A DNA stretch of 64,000 nucleotides. Origin: Amycolatopsis sp. FDAARGOS 1241 (GTDB taxonomy: Bacteria; Actinomycetota; Actinomycetes; Mycobacteriales; Pseudonocardiaceae). The translations under genes were made by a program, and so were the position numbers. The stretch is from positions 4,154,001 to 4,218,000 of the forward strand of contig NZ_CP069526.1 in NCBI RefSeq assembly GCF_016889705.1, read 5' to 3'. Below the pieces are notes generated by a model. That model did not search any database, was not told the DNA's origin, and saw only the letters and a list, made by a program, of their open reading frames with translations. This document shows, one piece after another, positions 9,053 to 16,867 of this stretch. Every line of letters starts with the position of its first letter. Within the stretch, counting starts at the first letter, position 1.

Positions 9053-9941
9053 GGACCCGCTCCTTCAAGCCGAGGATCTCCCGCGCCCGGTCGGGCGGCG
9101 CGACGGTGGCGCCGAGGTCTCCGACGATCCGGACCGCGCGTTCGACGAGCTGCCCGTTGGTCGCCTTGACCCCGCGCGCCAGGTAGAGGTTGTCCTCCAG
9201 GCCCACCCGCACGTGCCCGCCCAGCAGCACCGACTGCGCGACCCACGGCATCTGGTCGCGCCCGATCGCGAACGACGCCCACTGCGCGCCCGCGGGCAGC
9301 AGCCGCACCATCGCCTGCAGCAGCCCCGGGTCGGCGGGAGCGCCGTACGGGATGCCCATGCACAGCTGAAACAGCGGCGGCGCATCGATCAGCCCTTCCT
9401 CGACCATCTTCGACGCGAACCACAGGTGCCCGGTGTCGAAGATCTCCAGCTCCGGCTTCACCCCGCAGCTCCTGGATGCGCTTCGCGCCGGTGCGCAGCA
9501 TGTCCGGAGTGGACACGTACAGCCGGCTGCCCTCGCCGAAGTTCAGCGAGCCGCAGTCGAGCGTGCAGATGTCGGGCAGCAGCTCCTCGACGTGCGGCAG
9601 CCGATCCATCGCGTAGACCAGGTCGGTGCCGTCGACCGGCTTGAGCGGATCCTCCTCGTCGAGCACGAGGTCGCCGCCCCCATCCCGGCCGTGAGGTTGA
9701 CCACCACGTCCACTCCGGACTCCCGGATCAGCCGCACCGCCTCGCGGTACAGCGCGACTTCGCGGGCCGGGGCGCCGGTTTCGGGCTTCCGGACGTGGAT
9801 GTGGACGACGGCGGCGCCCGCGTTGGCGGCTTCGATCGCGCCGGCGGCGATCTGCGCCGGCGTGACCGGCACGTGGGGGCTGCGGCCGACGGTGCCGCCC
9901 GCGCCGGTGAGGGCGCAGGTGACGATGACCTCGTGGTTCAT
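9045..9941 (-). pseudogene. BKACE-family enzyme, probably 3-dehydrocarnitine:acetyl-CoA trimethylamine transferase (CdhC-like), two frameshifts
   Basis: Three consecutive frames make one protein. ATG 9941 gives [19 protein letters not shown] and the zinc-site motif [10 protein letters not shown]. The second frame gives [20 protein letters not shown] and [10 protein letters not shown]. The third gives [18 protein letters not shown] and [14 protein letters not shown], ending at 9045. The breaks lie in G runs at about 9676-9681 (one base lost) and 9463-9466 (one base gained), so the total length is preserved. BKACE enzymes split beta-keto acids with acetyl-CoA. In carnitine operons the products are betainyl-CoA and acetoacetate. 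The start overlaps the regulator stop (TGATG). Confidence 0.85.
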
Positions 9942-10801
9942 CAGGCTCCCTTGACGATCGACCTCTCGATGAAGTCGTGCAGGTGCGCGCGCATCGTGGC
10001 CCCACTGCTGCCCGGCTTGCGGGTCAGCACCTGGATGCCGAGCCCGTCGATCAGCGCCGTGAGCTGTTCGGTGGCGGCCTCGGGATCGGCCACGCGGAAC
10101 ACCCTCTGCTCCTGGCCGGTGCGGATGGTCATGAGGATCGTCCGGTGCCGGCGGTCGTAGGAATCGGTGTAGAGCGACCGCAGTTCCGGAGCGAGGGCGA
10201 CCTCGTTCCACACCTGGAGCCAGACCGACCACTCGGCGCGGAGCACGCCGTCGGCCGGCAGTTGCAGCTCGACCAGCTTCAGCAGCCGGTCGTGGGCGTC
10301 GGCGACGGCGTGCAGCTCGGCGACCTGCCGGTCGAACGCGAGCTTCACGTTGCGCCGCAACGCTTCGTGCAGCACTTCGGTCTTGCTGGGGAAGTGGTAG
10401 TGGATGGTGGCGGTGCTGGTCCCGCACGCCTTCGCGATGTCGGCGATGCGCACGTGGTGGTACCCGCGCTCGGCGATGAGCTCCCAAGCCGTCTCGAGGA
10501 TCCGCCGCCGCGGTTCGGACTGCGTGTGGTGCTCGGGATCGCTCGCCGGGCGCGCGGCGAGCGCCGGGACCGCCGTCACGGTCTTCGCGTCGTCGCTGCC
10601 GTTGAGCAGCCAGTTGACCGTGACGCCGCAGTACTCGGCGACCCGGACGAGTTCGTGCGGTGAGAACCGGCGGGTGCCGGTCAGCGCCTTGGACAGTTTC
10701 GTCTCGTCGAGCCCGATGGCCGCGGCCAATTCCCGCTGGGCTCCCGGCATGGACCGGATGAGTTCCCGGACTCTGCTTCGCAGCTCCTCGGACTCATCCA
10801 T
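9941..10801 (-). CDS. XRE-TetR fusion transcriptional regulator
   Basis: A 286-residue protein with two DNA-binding domains. Residues about 5-70 form an XRE/Cro-type helix-turn-helix ([20 protein letters not shown], then [19 protein letters not shown]). After a linker, residues about 105-155 are a TetR helix-turn-helix ([20 protein letters not shown], then [18 protein letters not shown]) followed by a helical ligand domain. Most TetR regulators lack the first domain. Frame-continuous starts upstream would add unrelated residues, so ATG 10801 is preferred. It is the first gene of the carnitine-type operon. A 15-bp palindrome 23 bases upstream is a likely operator, suggesting autoregulation and control of the divergent enoyl-CoA hydratase gene. 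Confidence 0.88.
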   Translation of the reverse strand: MDESEELRSRVRELIRSMPGAQRELAAAIGLDETKLSKALTGTRRFSPHELVRVAEYCGVTVNWLLNGSDDAKTVTAVPALAARPASDPEHHTQSEPRRRILETAWELIAERGYHHVRIADIAKACGTSTATIHYHFPSKTEVLHEALRRNVKLAFDRQVAELHAVADAHDRLLKLVELQLPADGVLRAEWSVWLQVWNEVALAPELRSLYTDSYDRRHRTILMTIRTGQEQRVFRVADPEAATEQLTALIDGLGIQVLTRKPGSSGATMRAHLHDFIERSIVKGA

Positions 10802-10823
10802 GCCGCAAGACCGTAACCCGGCG

Positions 10824-10838
10824 TTGCGATTATCGCAA
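10824..10838. promoter_or_regulatory. Palindromic operator between regulator and divergent hydratase gene
   Basis: Perfect arms TTGCGA and TCGCAA flank a 3-base centre (TTA). A matching left half, TTGCGATCG, recurs at 10894-10902. The site lies in the 173-base divergent intergenic region, 23 bases before the regulator start. It is probably bound by the XRE-TetR protein; this is inference. Confidence 0.55.
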
Positions 10839-10974
10839 TACTCCGGGCACTCGCGGCGTAACACTCGTAAAATTCTAGTGGTATGGAACGGAATTGCGAT
10901 CGTCACCTGACTGTCGGGTCAGTCGAGGACGCTCGGTTTGACCGCGGGCAGCCCTGCGGCTACCGTCGGCGACC

Positions 10975-11592
10975 GTGACCGCCGCACTGCCCCGGGCCGT
11001 CCGCACCGAGGTGGTCGACGGCGTCCTCGTCGCGACCGTGGATCGCCCCGTCGGCAACCCGATCGACTCCCAGGTGAGCTTCGAGCTCTACGCCGCGTGG
11101 GCCCGGCTGCGCGACGATCCGGCCGTGCACGCGGGGATTGTCACCGGCGCCGGCCGCGAGTACTTCTCCGCCGGGTGGGATCTCGCGCCGGGCACCGGTG
11201 GTTTCGCCGGGGTGGCCGACTTCTTCCGCCTCCCCAAGCCCATGATCGCCGCCGTCAACGGCCTCGCCCGCGGCGGCGGGTTCGAACTGGCCCTGATGAC
11301 CGACCTCATCGTCGCCGCGGAGCACGCGGAATTCGCGCTGCCCGACCACCGCGGTGCGGTCCCGTTGCCGGATCGACTGTCCGAAGAGGCCGTTCACGCC
11401 TTGTGCCGCAGCGGGCGGCTGTCCGCCGCCGGGGCCGCGCGGTGCGGTGTGGTGCACCGGGTCGTCCCGGCGGGTACCGAACTGGCCGTCGCGCTCGACC
11501 TCGCTCGTTCGCTCGGCGGCACGCCCGGCGCGGCCGCGGCCGTGAAGGAGATCGGCCTCGGCGCGCACCGGGCCGGCGACGAATTCGCCTGA
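10975..11592 (+). CDS. Short enoyl-CoA hydratase/isomerase (crotonase) family protein
   Basis: A 205-residue crotonase-fold protein, about 50 residues shorter than usual. The oxyanion-hole segments are visible: GAGREYFSAGWDLAPG near residue 60 and NGLARGGGFELALMTDLIVA near residue 97. The usual GLxPxxGGxxxLPR stretch is replaced by FALPDHRGAVPLPDRL. The C-terminal trimerisation helices are reduced, ending at VKEIGLGAHRAGDEFA. It is divergent from the carnitine-type operon across a shared operator region, so a role on carnitinyl-CoA or another operon intermediate is possible. The catalytic acid positions are not conserved clearly, so activity is uncertain. The GTG start at 10975 has only a weak ribosome site. 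Confidence 0.75.
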   Translation: MTAALPRAVRTEVVDGVLVATVDRPVGNPIDSQVSFELYAAWARLRDDPAVHAGIVTGAGREYFSAGWDLAPGTGGFAGVADFFRLPKPMIAAVNGLARGGGFELALMTDLIVAAEHAEFALPDHRGAVPLPDRLSEEAVHALCRSGRLSAAGAARCGVVHRVVPAGTELAVALDLARSLGGTPGAAAAVKEIGLGAHRAGDEFA

Positions 11593-11601
11593 GCGGAATT
11601 C

Positions 11602-11620
11602 TCCCGCCGCACGAGCGGGA
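11602..11620. terminator. Weak hairpin between convergent genes
   Basis: TCCCGC (11602-11607) pairs with GCGGGA (11615-11620) across a 7-base loop. The hairpin lies in the 37-base gap between the convergent hydratase and nitrilase genes. The stem is short and there is no T-tract, so the call rests mainly on position. Confidence 0.35.
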
Positions 11621-11629
11621 ATCAGCCGG

Positions 11630-12439
11630 CTAGTTGACGGTTTCCTTCGGCACCACGGCGAACCGGCGCAACGCCAGCGCCGGGTTCGTGGTCCGGACCT
11701 GCTCGAGCCGATCCGCCGAGACCTCAGCGACGGCGACCCCGGGCCGTTCGCCGAGCGACGCGGCGACCACGCCCATGGGGTCGGCGATCAGGCTCGAGCC
11801 CGAGCCCATCGGCGCGATCTGCCCCGCCGCGGCGACATACACGGTGTTCTCGATCGCACGGGCCTTGACCAGCGTCGTCCAGTGGTACTCCTTCAGCGGC
11901 CCCGGCACCCACTCTGCAGGCAGCAGCACAACCTGCGCGCCCGCATCGGCCAGCCGTCGCGTGACCTCCGGGAAGCGCAGGTCGTAACAGGTCTGCAGCC
12001 CGAAGGTCAGGCCGGCGGCCTTGAACGTCGGTGGTTCGGTGATCTCCCCGGCCACGATGAAGTCGGACTCCCGGACACCGAACGCGTCGTAGAGGTGGAT
12101 CTTGCGGTACAGCGCGGCGAGTTCGCCATCGGCACCGGCGGCGACCAGCGTGTTGCGGATCTTCCCGCCGCCCGGCACCGCCTCGTTGACCCCGGCGACC
12201 ACGACGACACCCCGCTCACGGGCCATCTCCCGCAGCCCGGTCACGAACGGGCCGTCGAGGTCCTCGGCCGAGGCGACGAACCGCTCGTCGACGGCGGGTG
12301 CGGTGAACATCGAGTACTCGGGCAGCACGACCACCTCGGCGCCGCGGTCCGCGGCCACGCCCACGAGCCGGGTGAGCTCCGCCAGGTTGGCGGTCTTGTC
12401 TTCGGTGGGCGCGAACTGCGCGACGGCGACATGCGCCAT
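11630..12439 (-). CDS. Carbon-nitrogen hydrolase (nitrilase superfamily amidase)
   Basis: A 269-residue nitrilase-fold protein with the full catalytic triad. The Glu is in LPEYSMF (about residue 42), the Lys in YRKIHLYDAFG (about 112) and the Cys in QTCYDLRFPE (about 146). The pattern is that of omega-amidase-like or Nit1/2-like aliphatic amidases rather than true nitrilases. It would hydrolyse a small amide to acid and ammonia. It is divergent from a GntR regulator whose intergenic region carries a perfect TGTATACA site, so induction through that regulator is likely. The start at ATG 12439 has a GGGGGTCC upstream stretch as a modest ribosome site. Confidence 0.92.
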   Translation of the reverse strand: MAHVAVAQFAPTEDKTANLAELTRLVGVAADRGAEVVVLPEYSMFTAPAVDERFVASAEDLDGPFVTGLREMARERGVVVVAGVNEAVPGGGKIRNTLVAAGADGELAALYRKIHLYDAFGVRESDFIVAGEITEPPTFKAAGLTFGLQTCYDLRFPEVTRRLADAGAQVVLLPAEWVPGPLKEYHWTTLVKARAIENTVYVAAAGQIAPMGSGSSLIADPMGVVAASLGERPGVAVAEVSADRLEQVRTTNPALALRRFAVVPKETVN

Positions 12440-12502
12440 GCGGGGGTCCTTTCGGAAGCGGGGAGCGGGACACCAAAGCGGTGCCCGTCTCGGTGTACTT
12501 CG

Positions 12503-12510
12503 TGTATACA
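12503..12510. promoter_or_regulatory. GntR-type operator TGTATACA
   Basis: The perfect 8-bp palindrome TGTATACA lies midway in the 144-base region between the divergent nitrilase and GntR genes. FadR-subfamily GntR repressors typically bind TnGTnnnACnA-like sites. The flanking GTGTACTTCG just upstream adds a degenerate second half-site. Confidence 0.5.
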
Positions 12511-12583
12511 TGACGGGTTTCCCGTGGTCCAGGGGTGTACGCTCGCCACCGCGCGGACGCGCGCGCCGGATGAGGGGAGACGC

Positions 12584-13282
12584 ATGACCACCACCGAACC
12601 GGGGACCACCCCGGTCGAGGGCGGACCGGCTCGGGAACGGGTGTACGCCTGGCTGCGCGACGGGATCATCTCCGGCGCGCTCGAAGGCGGCCGGTTCCTC
12701 GACGAGCAGTGGGTCTCCGGGGTGGTCGGCGTGTCCCGCACGCCGGTGCGCGAAGCGTTCCACCGGCTCGAAGCCGAGCGGTTCATCTGCCTGCTGCCGC
12801 GCAAAGGCGCGCAGGTCCGCACCGTCACCGCGCGCGAGCTCGAAGAGGTCTACCAGAGCCGCCGGCTCATCGAGGGCCACGCGATCGCCGAGGTCTGTGC
12901 GGCCCGCGCGGGGGCGCCGGCTGAGATTGCTGGCTGGATCGAGGACATGAGCCGCGCCGGAGCCGAGCGCGACTGGTTCGCCGTGTCGGGGTTCGACCGC
13001 CAGTTCCACCGCGCGATCGTCGGCGCCGCAGGCAACACCGTGCTCACCGAGCTGTACGACACGCTGCGTTCGCGCCAGCAGCGGGTGACCGTGCGGGCGC
13101 TGGAGGCCCGCCCGGAACGCCTGACGATCATCGACGCCGAACACCGGCAGCTCGTCGCCGCGCTCGACGCGGCGGACACCGACGAGGCGCTGCGGATCCT
13201 GAATCAGCACCTGCGGCCGGTTTCGGAGGTGGTTTCGGCCCTCGACCGGACGGAGAGCGGCACCGCGCCCGGGAGCGGATGA
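12584..13282 (+). CDS. GntR-family transcriptional regulator (FadR/FCD type)
   Basis: A 232-residue regulator. The winged helix at about residues 16-80 includes the hallmark GVSRTPVREAFHRLEAE. The C-terminal FCD helical domain has metal-ligand-type residues in FDRQFHRAIVGAAGNTVL and DAEHRQLVAALDAAD. The two FCD histidines and an acidic residue usually bind a metal that helps hold a carboxylate effector. It faces the nitrilase gene across a TGTATACA site and probably represses it and itself. The M20 peptidase gene starts 12 bases after its stop and may be cotranscribed. A GAGGGGAGA ribosome site precedes the ATG at 12584. Confidence 0.93.
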   Translation: MTTTEPGTTPVEGGPARERVYAWLRDGIISGALEGGRFLDEQWVSGVVGVSRTPVREAFHRLEAERFICLLPRKGAQVRTVTARELEEVYQSRRLIEGHAIAEVCAARAGAPAEIAGWIEDMSRAGAERDWFAVSGFDRQFHRAIVGAAGNTVLTELYDTLRSRQQRVTVRALEARPERLTIIDAEHRQLVAALDAADTDEALRILNQHLRPVSEVVSALDRTESGTAPGSG

Positions 13283-13294
13283 TAGGAAGGTCGG

Positions 13295-14617
13295 GTGACC
13301 GAACCGAACTCGATCGATGCCGCCGCTGCCGAGGCCGTAACGCTGACCAGCGAGCTGATCCGCATCGACACCACGAACACCGGAGAGCCCGAGACCCTGA
13401 TCGGCGAACGCGCCGCCGCGGAGTACGTCGCGGAGCGCCTCACCGACGCCGGCTACGAGATCACCTACGTCGAGTCCGGCGGCAAGAACCGGCACAACGT
13501 CATCGCCCGGCTGCCCGGCGCCGACCCGTCGCGCGGTGCCCTGCTGATCCACGGTCACCTCGACGTGGTCCCGGCCGACCCCGCCGAGTGGTCGGTGCAC
13601 CCCTTCTCCGGCGCCGTCCAGGACGGTTACGTGTGGGGCCGCGGCGCGGTGGACATGAAGGACATGGTCGGCATGACGCTGGCCCTGGCGCGGCACTACA
13701 AGATCAACGGCATCGTGCCCCCGCGCGACATCGTGTTCGCCTTCCTCGCCGACGAGGAGGCCGGCGGCAAGTACGGCGCGCAGTGGCTCGTCGAGCACCG
13801 GCCCGAGCTGTTCGAGGGCGTCACCGAGGCGATCAGCGAGGTCGGTGGTTTCTCCATCACGCTCAAGGACGACGTGCGCGCGTACGTGATCGAGACGGCC
13901 GAGAAGGGCATCCGCTGGATGAAGCTGCGTGTGCGCGGCACGGCGGGCCACGGCTCGATGATCCACCGCGACAACGCGGTCACCAAGCTGGCCGAGGCCG
14001 TCGCGAAGCTCGGCAACCACCGCTTCCCGCTCGTGCTCACCGATTCCGTGCGCGAGTTCCTCGCGGGCGTCACCGAGATCACGGGCTGGGACTTCCCCGA
14101 GGACGACCTCGAGGGCGCGGTCGCGAAGCTGGGCAACATCTCCCGCATGATCGGCGCGACCTTGCGCGACACCGCGAACCCGACGATGCTCACCGCGGGC
14201 TACAAGTCCAACGTGATCCCCTCGGTCGCCGAGGCCGCCGTCGACTGCCGCATCCTGCCCGGGCGCATCGACGCGTTCGACCGCGAGCTCGACGAGATCC
14301 TCGGCCCGGACATCGAGAAGGAATGGATGGAGCTCCCGCCGGTCGAGACCACCTTCGACGGCGCCCTCGTCGACGCGATGACCGCCGCGGTGCTCGCCGA
14401 AGACCCGGGCGCGCGCACCCTGCCCTACATGCTCTCGGGCGGCACCGATGCGAAGTCCTTCCAACAGCTCGGGATCCGCAACTTCGGCTTCGCGCCGCTG
14501 AAGCTGCCCGCCGACCTCGACTTCTCCGCGCTGTTCCACGGCGTCGACGAGCGCGTGCCGGTGCAAGCGCTCGAGTTCGGTACCCGGGTGCTGGACCGGT
14601 TCGTGCGTTCGTCCTGA
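13295..14617 (+). CDS. M20 family metallopeptidase (dipeptidase/deacylase type)
   Basis: A 440-residue zinc hydrolase. Zinc and catalytic motifs are in order: HGHLDVVPAD (about residue 85), GRGAVDMKDMVG (about 117) and FLADEEAGGKYGAQW (about 150). A dimerisation domain opens with GTAGHGSMIHRDNAV. The last zinc ligand region is GGTDAKSFQQLG, then FHGVDERVP. The family (PepV/ArgE/DapE-like) removes amino acids or acyl groups from small peptides or N-acylated amino acids. It resembles the actinobacterial protein that sits near lppL-uppP in Mycobacterium (Rv2141c type), which fits its place here. The GTG start follows AGGAAGG by 4 bases. A paralog lies at 40206-41540. Confidence 0.92.
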   Translation: MTEPNSIDAAAAEAVTLTSELIRIDTTNTGEPETLIGERAAAEYVAERLTDAGYEITYVESGGKNRHNVIARLPGADPSRGALLIHGHLDVVPADPAEWSVHPFSGAVQDGYVWGRGAVDMKDMVGMTLALARHYKINGIVPPRDIVFAFLADEEAGGKYGAQWLVEHRPELFEGVTEAISEVGGFSITLKDDVRAYVIETAEKGIRWMKLRVRGTAGHGSMIHRDNAVTKLAEAVAKLGNHRFPLVLTDSVREFLAGVTEITGWDFPEDDLEGAVAKLGNISRMIGATLRDTANPTMLTAGYKSNVIPSVAEAAVDCRILPGRIDAFDRELDEILGPDIEKEWMELPPVETTFDGALVDAMTAAVLAEDPGARTLPYMLSGGTDAKSFQQLGIRNFGFAPLKLPADLDFSALFHGVDERVPVQALEFGTRVLDRFVRSS

Positions 14618-14643
14618 ACTCCGGCAACCGCCGGCATGCCCGC

Positions 14644-15457
14644 GTGACCGTCGTTCTGCTGCACGGCTACGCACTCGATCGCCGCAGCTGGGAACGGATC
14701 GCGCCGCTGCTGCCCGAGGCCGTGGGACATCCGTTGGCGGTCGTGGCCTACGACCACCGCGGCCCCGGCAAGTCCGGTCGCGGTACGGCGACCATGGCGC
14801 AGCTGGGCGACGACCTCGCCGAGGTGCTGGAGCGGGCCGTACCCGAGGGTCGCGTGGTGCTCGTCGGCCACGACGTGGGCGGGCTCGCGATCATGGCGCT
14901 GACGCCGCGGCGCCCGCGGCTGTTCGCGGCCCGCGCCGCCGGGCTGGTGCTGCCCGCGACGTCGTCGGGCCGGCTCGCCACGGAGGTCGCGGCCGCGTGG
15001 CCGGGCGCTCTCGGGATGCTCGCACAGGGCCTGGAGCTCGTGCTGGGGGCGAAGCTGTTCGGCCGGTGCGCGAGCACACGAGCCGCGCGGTCAGCGCCGG
15101 ACTGCGCTGGTGGCTCTTCGGCGACGACGCGGATCCCGATCTCGTCGAGCTGACCGTCAAGATGATCAGGCGCAACTGGCCGCACACCGTCGCGGTCTTT
15201 CGCCCGGCCCTCGACGCGTACGCGCGTGACGCCGCGCCGGCGCGGGTGGGCGCGCTGCCGGTCACGGCCATCGTGGGGGAGCGGGACCGCATCGTGGCGG
15301 CTTCCGACGTCGAGCAGTTCGCCGGCGCGCTGGACCACGGGACGGCCGTGGTCCAGCCGGGGGCTGGCACGTCGTGCCACTGGAGGCGGCCGCGCAGCTC
15401 GTCCCGCGGATCGTCGCGCTGCTCCGCGAGGCTTACCGACAAACCGAAGGTTCTTGA
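14644..15457 (+). pseudogene. Alpha/beta hydrolase with two one-base deletions
   Basis: From GTG 14644 the frame shows the fold start VTVVLLHGYALDRRSWERI, the turn DHRGPGKSGRG and a VLVGHDVGGLAIMAL elbow. The elbow has Asp instead of Ser in the usual GxSxG position. At about 15064 one C is missing and sense continues in another frame (RAVSAGLRWWLFGDDADPDL, then VTAIVGERDRIV). At about 15367 one G is missing, after which PGAGHVVPLEAAAQLV runs to TGA 15455-15457. Repaired length is 271 residues. Both breaks are in 2-3 base homopolymers. Downstream, its 3' end overlaps the dyad before an ArsR gene. Confidence 0.8.
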
Positions 15458-15477
15458 CAACTTCGTTGTTCGGAACC
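15449..15477. promoter_or_regulatory. 29-bp dyad operator and -35 region for the ArsR-type gene
   Basis: Symmetric blocks GGTTC, ACAAC, GTTGT and GAACC are each separated by three bases, so the site is a double inverted repeat centred on TTC at 15462-15464. A good -35 box TTGACA (15454-15459) lies inside it. The site is 11 bases before the ArsR-type start, a classic autorepression layout. Confidence 0.6.
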
Positions 15478-15488
15478 ACGATATCCGC

Positions 15489-16097
15489 ATGTTCCCCGTT
15501 GCGGTGATCGAGGACGCGGCCGCGGCCGAGGTGTCGCTGGACCCGGTCCGGGCGCGGTTGCTGGCCGAGCTCGCCCAGCCGGCGTCGGCGACGATGCTCG
15601 CGGCCCGGGTGGACCTGCCCCGCCAGAAGGTCAACTACCACCTGCGCGCGCTGGAAAAGCACGGGCTCGTGGAGCTGGTGGAGGAGCGGCGCAAGGGCAA
15701 CGTCACCGAGCGCATGATGCGCGCGACCGCCGCGTCGTACGTGATCTCGCCGTCCGCGCTCGCCGCGGTGCAGCCGGACCCGGCTCAGTCACCCGACCGC
15801 CTTTCGGCCCGGTGGCTGCTCGCCGTCGCGGGCCGGCTGGTGCGCGACGTCGGAATCCTGATCACCGGCGCGGCCAAGGTCCGCAAGCGCGTCGCGACGT
15901 TCGCGCTCGACGGCGAAGTCCGCTTCGCGTCGGCGGCCGACCGCGCGGCATTCGCGGAAGAGCTGACGGCGGCCGTGACGACGCTGGTGAGCAAGTACCA
16001 CGACGAAAGCGCCGAGAACGGGCGCGCCCACCGCGTGGTCGTCGCGGTGCACCCGAGCGTGCCTGACGAGCCGGACGCCGACGCCGGAGAGGACTGA
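15489..16097 (+). CDS. ArsR-type winged-helix regulator paired with SRPBCC
   Basis: A 202-residue protein with an ArsR-type winged helix at about residues 15-85 (LDPVRARLLAELAQPASATM, then DLPRQKVNYHLRALEKHGLV). A basic wing with RRKGNVTERMM follows, and then a C-terminal helical region that is longer than in classical ArsR proteins and lacks a metal-binding Cys motif. The helix-turn-helix 20 subgroup is typical of regulators found with SRPBCC partners. The partner gene starts 2 bases after the stop. The dyad at 15449-15477 probably serves as its operator. The C-terminal tail is acidic (PDEPDADAGED). Confidence 0.85.
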   Translation: MFPVAVIEDAAAAEVSLDPVRARLLAELAQPASATMLAARVDLPRQKVNYHLRALEKHGLVELVEERRKGNVTERMMRATAASYVISPSALAAVQPDPAQSPDRLSARWLLAVAGRLVRDVGILITGAAKVRKRVATFALDGEVRFASAADRAAFAEELTAAVTTLVSKYHDESAENGRAHRVVVAVHPSVPDEPDADAGED

Positions 16098-16099
16098 AC

Positions 16100-16849
16100 A
16101 TGGGGGAGCACCTGCCGGGCAAGGACTTCGAGGCGCACAACGCCGCCGAGGTCGCCGCGACACCCGAGGAGATCTGGGCGGCGATCTCGACCGGCCCGGG
16201 CATCGACTCGTGGTACATGGGCCGCAACGAGGTCGAAGGCGGCATCGGTGGTGTCGTGCGCGGTGCGTTCGCGGGCTTCGAACCGGAATTCTCGATCACG
16301 GAGTGGGAGCCGCTGGAACGGCTGGCCTACGGCACTGGACCCGGACCCGACGGGCGCAAGATCGCCTACGAGTTCCTTGTGGAGGGCCGCGACGGCGGGA
16401 GCTCCGTGATCCGCTGCGTCACCACCGGGTTCCTGCCCGGCGACGACTGGGAGGACGAGTTCGAGGCGATGACCGCGGGCGGTGCGCTGTTCTTCCGCAA
16501 CCTGCTCGAGTACGTCACGCACTTCGCGGGCCGCACGGCCACGCCGATCACGGCGTTCGGCCCGCAGGTCGGCGACTGGGACCGGCTGTGGACGGCGCTC
16601 GGCGCCGAACTCGGGCTCGACCGCCGGCCTGCCGAAGGCGACCGCGTGCGGATCACCCGCGCCGGGCAAACTACCGAAGGTGTCGTCTACTTCGTGAACC
16701 CGCAGACGCTGGGCGTGCGCACGGCCGACGCGCTGTACTGCTTCCTGGAGGGCTTCCGCGGCCCACTGGTCGTCTGCCACCACGTGTTCACCGATACGGG
16801 CGGCGATGAGCAGAGCTGGCGGGAGTGGCTCGGGCGCCTCTGCGCCTGA
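16100..16849 (+). CDS. SRPBCC (AHSA1/START-like) domain protein
   Basis: A 249-residue protein starting two bases after the ArsR-type gene. The N-terminal half (about residues 10-150) is a START/SRPBCC fold, with the typical opening AAEVAATPEEIWAAISTGPG and FSITEWEPLERLAYGT. The C-terminal part (about 155-245) appears to be a second, degenerate lobe ending in GDEQSWREWLGRLCA. Such AHSA1-like proteins bind hydrophobic ligands, and the ArsR-SRPBCC pairing is very common in actinobacteria, but the ligand is generally unknown. The ribosome site GGAGAGGAC lies inside the upstream gene end, indicating translational coupling. Confidence 0.87.
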   Translation: MGEHLPGKDFEAHNAAEVAATPEEIWAAISTGPGIDSWYMGRNEVEGGIGGVVRGAFAGFEPEFSITEWEPLERLAYGTGPGPDGRKIAYEFLVEGRDGGSSVIRCVTTGFLPGDDWEDEFEAMTAGGALFFRNLLEYVTHFAGRTATPITAFGPQVGDWDRLWTALGAELGLDRRPAEGDRVRITRAGQTTEGVVYFVNPQTLGVRTADALYCFLEGFRGPLVVCHHVFTDTGGDEQSWREWLGRLCA

Positions 16850-16867
16850 GCCGGGGGTGGGCCGGCC

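Noticed and set aside
9464..9681. Programmed ribosomal frameshifting in the BKACE gene
   Set aside because: The shifts are in opposite directions at plain G runs without a slippery heptamer-stimulator arrangement, and neighbouring genes show the same kind of indel.
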